From the IMG/VR virus record IMGVR_UViG_3300028548_001868, positions 1 to 22,400 of that record: a stretch of 22,400 nt of DNA, one strand, 5' to 3'. Both the position numbers and the translations under genes were made by a program. The notes below the pieces were generated by a model. It worked only from the letters and a program-made list of their open reading frames with translations, ran no database searches and was not told the DNA's origin. Shown here in pieces: positions 18,855 through 22,400 of this stretch (position 1 is its first letter; every line of letters starts with the position of its first letter). This DNA is from a virus.

Positions 18855-20509
18855 CAAAGACCATTGAGATAGAAGCTAGGGTAGATAAAGCTGAAAAAGA
18901 CTTAGAAGGTGTTGCAAAATCTGTACAAAAGATAGATAAGAACTTAGAAGATGTAAAGGATTCGTCTAACGTAGCAGCTAAAGGTATTAAGGGAATTGGT
19001 ACGGCTTTAAAAGCTGCAGGTATTGGTTTAGCGATTGCAGCATTTGGAAAGCTAGTATAAGTTTTTAATCAAAACCAAAAAGTTGCAGATGCATTTAATA
19101 TAACCTTTGAAACACTTAGTTTAGGATTTAATGATTTCTTTAATTTTTTAGATAGAAATATAGGTAATGTAATTGATTATTTTAAGGCAATATTTGATAA
19201 TCCTTTAGAATCGGTTAAAAATTTAGGTAAAGCAATACAGGATAACATTACAGAAAGAGTTCGAAGTGCCATTGAGATGTTTGGGTTTTTAGGTAAAGCA
19301 ATAAAACAAGTGTTTGAAGGAGACTTTGAAGGAGCTTTAGATTCTGCTAGTGAGGCTTATAGCGAATATATTGATGTATGGACTGGTGTCGACAATACTG
19401 TTGGTAAAGTAAGTAAAGCATTTTCAGATGCTTCAACATCAATTTCAGGCTATGTTAAAAACACGGTTGCTGCGGCTAAATCAAATGTAGACCTAACTAA
19501 ATCCGCAGAAGTTGCAGCGGTTATGCAACAAGGGTTGATTGAAAAATACGATAGACAGGCAGAACTTCAAAGACAGATTAGAGATGATGAATCTAAAAGT
19601 ATTGAAGAACGTATAGCGGCAAATGTTGAACTTGGTAGAATTTTAGACGAACAAGAAACATCAATGCTAGAACTTGCAGATTTGCAATTAGCGGCTGCTC
19701 AAGCACAATTTGATAAAAACCAGAATCAAGAAAACTATATAGCTTTATTAGAAGCACAAAACGAAAAGGAAGCGGTACAAGCACAAATTGCAGGTTTCCG
19801 TTCAGAACAGCTAACTAACATAAATTCTTTAGAAAGAGAACGTGTAGACTTAATAAAAGAAGAGCGAGAAAGTGATTTAGAATATTTTGCAGGGGAAGCT
19901 GACCGAAAAGCAAAAAAAGATGAAGATAAAAAGAAATCACACGAGGAAGATTTAAAACAAAAGGAAGAGATAAGACAAGCTGCCTTAAACAACTTAGATA
20001 CTATAATTGCCGTAGCAGGTCAAGAAACAAAAATAGGTAGAGCATTATTTATTGCTAAACAAGCGATGCTGGTTAAAGAACAAATTGCTAGAGCTAAAGC
20101 AACATTAAATGAAATAACTTTAAAAGGTGTTGCCGCAGGTGTTGATGCAGGGGCTGGATTTATGAAAACTGCAGCTGCTGGTTTTCCAGGAAACATTCCT
20201 TTACTAATTGCTTTCGGAACGCAAGTAGCAGGAATATTTAGCACAATTAAATCAGCATCAAATGCAGCTAAAGGTAGTGCATCTAAAATGGGAGCAAGCG
20301 GTGGAGGTTCTGTTTCTATGCCTAGAATGTCTGCTGCCGCATCAGCACCACCTGCGTTTAACGTTGTAGGAGCGAGCGAAACAAACCAACTAGCACAATC
20401 CATCGGGCAAGACGAGAAACAGCCTATAAAAGCCTTTGTGGTGTCTAATGATGTAAGTAATGCACAAGCACTAGATAGAAATATTGTTGAAAGTGCTTCA
20501 ATAGGATAA
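18845..20509 (+). CDS. Tail tape measure protein gene, interrupted by an in-frame TAA
   Basis: One frame runs from the ATG at 18845 to the TAA at 20507-20509, 554 codons plus stop, but for a TAA at 19058-19060. Part 1 (71 residues) has an N-terminal helix of the V-D-K-A-E-K-D-L-E-G-V-A-K-S-V-Q-K-I-D type and a hydrophobic segment L-K-A-A-G-I-G-L-A-I-A-A-F-G-K-L-V. After the TAA the frame reads on (V-F-N-Q-N-Q-K-V-A-D-A-F-N) with no other stop for 482 codons; the first ATG comes at 19277. The rest is coiled-coil (Q-A-Q-F-D-K-N-Q-N-Q-E and a K/E-rich block near 20% from the end) and a hydrophobic C-terminal part at 20110-20260. Tape measure proteins set tail length. The break could be a mutation, a recoding site or an error. 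Confidence 0.72.
19058..19060 (+). other. In-frame TAA splitting the tape measure gene
   Basis: Sense codons flank it on both sides (CTA GTA TAA GTT TTT), and the frame is open far downstream. A GAA, CAA or AAA codon would be changed to TAA by one base, and the Val-x-Val-Phe-Asn context would suit Glu. Other genes here end in TAA, so a general TAA reassignment is excluded. Confidence 0.85.
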
Positions 20510-20538
20510 CAAAAACACTAAAAAATTATTGTATTAAT

Positions 20539-21135
20539 ATGGACATAATAGAATTATTTATTGACGAAGAAGATGAGGTTTCTGGAATAGAAGCTGTATC
20601 AATAGTAGAATCCCCTGCAATTGAAAGCGACTTCATAGCATTGAAAAACCAAGAGTTTAAGTTTGCAGAAGTGAACAAAGAGAAGCGTATTCTAATGGGT
20701 GCAGCTTTGATTCCTAATAAGCCTATATATCGTAAGAACGAAGAAAACGAGTACTATATATATTTCAGCAAAGCAACCGTAAGGAAAGCATCTGAACTAT
20801 TCTTTATACGTGGCAATCAAAACAATTCTACACTAGAACACAATGTTCCTTTAACTGGATTAACTGCGGTTGAAAGTTGGATAGTAGAAGATGAGAAAGA
20901 TAAAACAAGATTCTATGATTTAGATGTACCTATCGGAACTTGGATGTTATCAATGAAAGTTCAAAACGATGAAGTTTGGAATGATTACGTTAAAAGTGGA
21001 AAAGTAAAAGGCTTTAGTATTGAAGGCTACTTTGCTGATAAATTAGAACGACCAAACGAACCTGTAAAACAATCTGCTGAATTAGAGGCGGAACAATTAC
21101 TATCTAAATTAAAAGACCTTTTTAAAAATGAGTAG
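20539..21135 (+). CDS. Prohead serine protease, XkdF-like
   Basis: 198 residues. N-terminal G-I-E-A-V-S-I-V-E-S-P-A-I-E at 16-29, then I-L-M-G-A-A-L-I-P-N-K-P-I-Y-R at 51-65, I-Y-F-S-K-A-T-V-R-K-A at 74-84, T-L-E-H-N at 98-102 and S-G-K-V-K-G-F-S-I-E-G at 153-163. These are the marks of the Phage_XkdF family, a herpes-protease-like fold in which H101 and S160 are probable catalytic residues. It matures head proteins by removing scaffold or N-terminal peptides. The next genes are small structural proteins and an acidic scaffold candidate, a natural head module. Confidence 0.88.
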   Translation: MDIIELFIDEEDEVSGIEAVSIVESPAIESDFIALKNQEFKFAEVNKEKRILMGAALIPNKPIYRKNEENEYYIYFSKATVRKASELFFIRGNQNNSTLEHNVPLTGLTAVESWIVEDEKDKTRFYDLDVPIGTWMLSMKVQNDEVWNDYVKSGKVKGFSIEGYFADKLERPNEPVKQSAELEAEQLLSKLKDLFKNE

Positions 21136-21319
21136 AATACCTAGCCCACAAAACGACAAGCGTGCGTGCCTTTGTAAGGATAATAAATATTCTCGTAAGT
21201 GTTGCGATGGAAGTCTACGCTCGCAGGGGATAGGTAACATAACTAAAAGCAGTTGTTCAATCCTTTTAGAAAGTAGTGGTAGAATGCTACAAGAAAATAA
21301 TAGTAAAATAATTTTATAA
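21128..21319 (+). CDS. Small Cys-rich structural-region protein
   Basis: 63 residues, beginning M-S-R-I-P-S-P-Q-N-D-K-R-A-C-L-C, then Y-S-R-K-C-C-D-G-S-L-R-S-Q-G-I-G. Four cysteines in two pairs (14/16 and 25/26) and one later Cys suggest a small metal or disulphide site. I recall very similar short proteins next to head genes in Bacteroidota phages, so it is probably real and virion-associated, but the function is not known. It overlaps the protease gene by 8 nt and joins the next by TAATG. Confidence 0.58.
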   Translation: MSRIPSPQNDKRACLCKDNKYSRKCCDGSLRSQGIGNITKSSCSILLESSGRMLQENNSKIIL

Positions 21320-21792
21320 TGTCAGATAAAAAAATATCACAATTAACATTGGTTAGTGCTTCTAATATTACAGGAGCAGAGGATTTACCAATAGTACAAG
21401 GTGGAACTACTAAGAAAACAACCTTACAAAATGTACAACACTACATTGTAAATCATTTAGAGCCTACTGCCTTAACTGTAAATTTGGGTCAAACGATAGA
21501 TTTAGATGCTTCTACTTATGATGAATCTGAATTAATTGTATTGTCTTGGAGTGGAGGTAACGGAATTATGACTTTAACGCTTCCTGATGCAACTGATGTA
21601 AAAAACCTAAACAGGGTTAAAAGAATTATAAGTGATTCTACATTTCATAACTCAACAAAAGCACGAGTTACTCCTTTTGGTTCTCAAAATTTAGATGGTG
21701 CAAATTCACACTACGAGGTAAATAAGGCTTACGAGGGTATTCAAGTTTGGTGTAATGGTACAGAATGGTTTATTATCCAGAAGAAGGGATAG
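21319..21792 (+). CDS. Head/appendage structural protein with fibre-like N-terminus
   Basis: 157 residues. The N-terminus K-K-I-S-Q-L-T-L-V-S-A-S-N-I-T-G-A-E-D-L with P-I-V-Q-G-G-T-T-K-K-T-T-L matches the N-terminal tip motif 'ISxLxxxxxxxxxDxxPIVQGGxTKK' common in phage fibre and appendage proteins. The C-terminal 80 residues form a beta-rich domain (L-I-V-L-S-W-S-G-G-N-G-I-M-T-L-T-L-P-D-A) ending W-F-I-I-Q-K-K-G. It may be a head decoration fibre or a stalk attached to the capsid. Linked to head genes on both sides. Confidence 0.62.
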   Translation: MSDKKISQLTLVSASNITGAEDLPIVQGGTTKKTTLQNVQHYIVNHLEPTALTVNLGQTIDLDASTYDESELIVLSWSGGNGIMTLTLPDATDVKNLNRVKRIISDSTFHNSTKARVTPFGSQNLDGANSHYEVNKAYEGIQVWCNGTEWFIIQKKG

Positions 21793-21807
21793 TTAAAGTA
21801 CTGAAAA

Positions 21808-21825
21808 TCTAACACTATAGTTAGA
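21808..21825 (+). promoter_or_regulatory. Small hairpin in the gap upstream of the scaffold gene
   Basis: Perfect 6-bp inverted repeat TCTAAC (21808-21813) and GTTAGA (21820-21825) with loop ACTATA. No T-run follows, so it is not a normal terminator. It may stabilise or process the mRNA for the abundant scaffold and capsid products. Confidence 0.35.
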
Positions 21826-21854
21826 ACCAGTTAATTTATAAAATTATCTTAAAT

Positions 21855-22382
21855 ATGAACAATCCAAAAGCAACTAGTATTCTCAATGAGATTCTAACAA
21901 AGCTATCTGCGATTACTTCAGTTGAAGATTCTCCTGCAAGCGAGCAAGTAGACGCTGTAGTCGAAGAATTATCAGAAGAAGTTGTTGAAGAGGTTTTGGT
22001 AGATGCCATTGAAGAATCAACAGAAGTTTCTGAGGAAGTGGTGGAAGCTGCTCCAGAAGGAAGCGAAGAGGTTTTATCTGAGGAATCAGAAGGAGCTGAA
22101 TTAAGCGGTGCTTATGTTACGGAAGAAGCGTTTGCAACTAAGGTTTTAGAGATGGAAGCTCAATTAGCTGAAATGAAATCTTTAATCGAAGTTGAAATGA
22201 GTTCGCAGAAGATGCAAAAAGAAAAACTAGCTGCACAAGTGCTAGAGCTTTCTGCTCAACCTGCTGCCGAAGCAATCACCCACAACCCAGAAGCTGGAAC
22301 AGAAAAGAAATCTGTATATAACTTCGGAACACAAAGAACTTCGTCTACACTAGACAGAGTATTCAATAGATTAAACAAATAA
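21855..22382 (+). CDS. Putative capsid scaffolding protein
   Basis: 175 residues. Residues 20-85 are extremely acidic, with repeated V-V-E-E, S-E-E-V-V-E and E-E-V-L motifs. Residues 94-132 form a heptad coiled coil (V-L-E-M-E-A-Q-L-A-E-M-K-S-L-I-E), and the C-terminus is short and basic (T-S-S-T-L-D-R-V-F-N-R-L-N-K). An acidic, coiled-coil protein with a basic helical end placed right before the capsid gene and after a prohead protease is the typical plan of a scaffold. The Glu/Val/Ser low-complexity stretch explains its composition. No enzymatic domain. The role is inferred from composition and position. Confidence 0.65.
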   Translation: MNNPKATSILNEILTKLSAITSVEDSPASEQVDAVVEELSEEVVEEVLVDAIEESTEVSEEVVEAAPEGSEEVLSEESEGAELSGAYVTEEAFATKVLEMEAQLAEMKSLIEVEMSSQKMQKEKLAAQVLELSAQPAAEAITHNPEAGTEKKSVYNFGTQRTSSTLDRVFNRLNK

Positions 22383-22394
22383 ACAAAAAGAAAA

Positions 22395-22400
22395 ATGTCT
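22395..22400 (+). CDS. Start of the next gene, probable major capsid protein (partial)
   Basis: ATGTCT, the first two codons, 12 nt after the stop of the scaffold-like gene and behind an A-rich leader (AACAAAAAGAAAA). The scaffold-protease context predicts the major capsid protein next. Only two codons are in the window, so this is inference from order alone. Confidence 0.4.

Noticed and set aside
19058-19060. TAA used as a reassigned sense codon across the phage
   Set aside because: Most genes in this window end with TAA at sensible places, so a genome-wide reassignment is not tenable; only local readthrough or mutation remains possible.
20020-20403. 127-codon open frame on the minus strand
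   Set aside because: It lies wholly inside the tape measure gene in antisense; Ala/Pro-rich composition follows from the sense codons. No promoter or leader on that strand.

Overview
The window looks like part of a tailed bacteriophage (siphovirus-like) or prophage of a Bacteroidota host, most likely a flavobacterium. Reasons: the DNA is strongly AT-rich; every gene is on the + strand and tightly packed, with many ATGA or TAATG stop/start overlaps; promoters have the Bacteroidota form TTG-N19-TAnnTTTG; starts follow A-rich leaders such as AAACAAACAAT instead of Shine-Dalgarno sites; and several families are ones I know from Bacteroidota phages (a DUF3127-like protein with an SSB-type tip, a GTA_holin_3TM-like holin). 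I see no integrase, repressor, tRNA, rRNA, CRISPR or insertion sequence.

Layout. 1-1431: the end of an S74-type tail fibre or appendage gene, then a lysis cassette (two small membrane proteins, an M15-type peptidase endolysin, a 3-TM holin). 1432-1609: a very AT-rich control region with a promoter, a palindrome and three 12-bp direct repeats. 1610-9838: DNA metabolism and control. It holds NinG, an ERF annealing protein, the SSB-like protein, a DnaB-type helicase core, a sigma-70-like factor, a predicted PD-(D/E)XK nuclease, a MazG-like protein, zinc-finger and other micro-proteins, a FEN-type 5'-3' exonuclease, a ParB-N/adenine methyltransferase pair, and a protein with a lone DnaA domain IV-like helix-turn-helix. 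9887-11299: small and large terminase. 11386-12232: four small genes with their own promoter, closed by two tandem terminators. 12362-20509: neck and tail genes, from a tail assembly chaperone with a probable programmed -1 frameshift to a tape measure gene broken by an in-frame TAA. 20539-22400: head genes (XkdF-like protease, Cys-rich small protein, appendage-like protein, acidic scaffold-like protein) and the first two codons of what is probably the major capsid gene.

How it works together. Erf, the SSB-like protein, NinG, the helicase, the flap exonuclease and the PD-(D/E)XK nuclease form a plausible recombination-dependent replication set. The DnaA-like and sigma-like proteins could redirect host initiation and transcription. 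Terminase then packages DNA into heads, and the M15 peptidase and holins lyse the host. Odd points: tail genes lie between terminase and head genes, and no portal gene is visible. The strongest points for a second look are the frameshift at the ten-T run, the TAA in the tape measure gene, the stand-alone DnaA domain IV protein, and the repeat/palindrome control regions at about 1500 and 7600.
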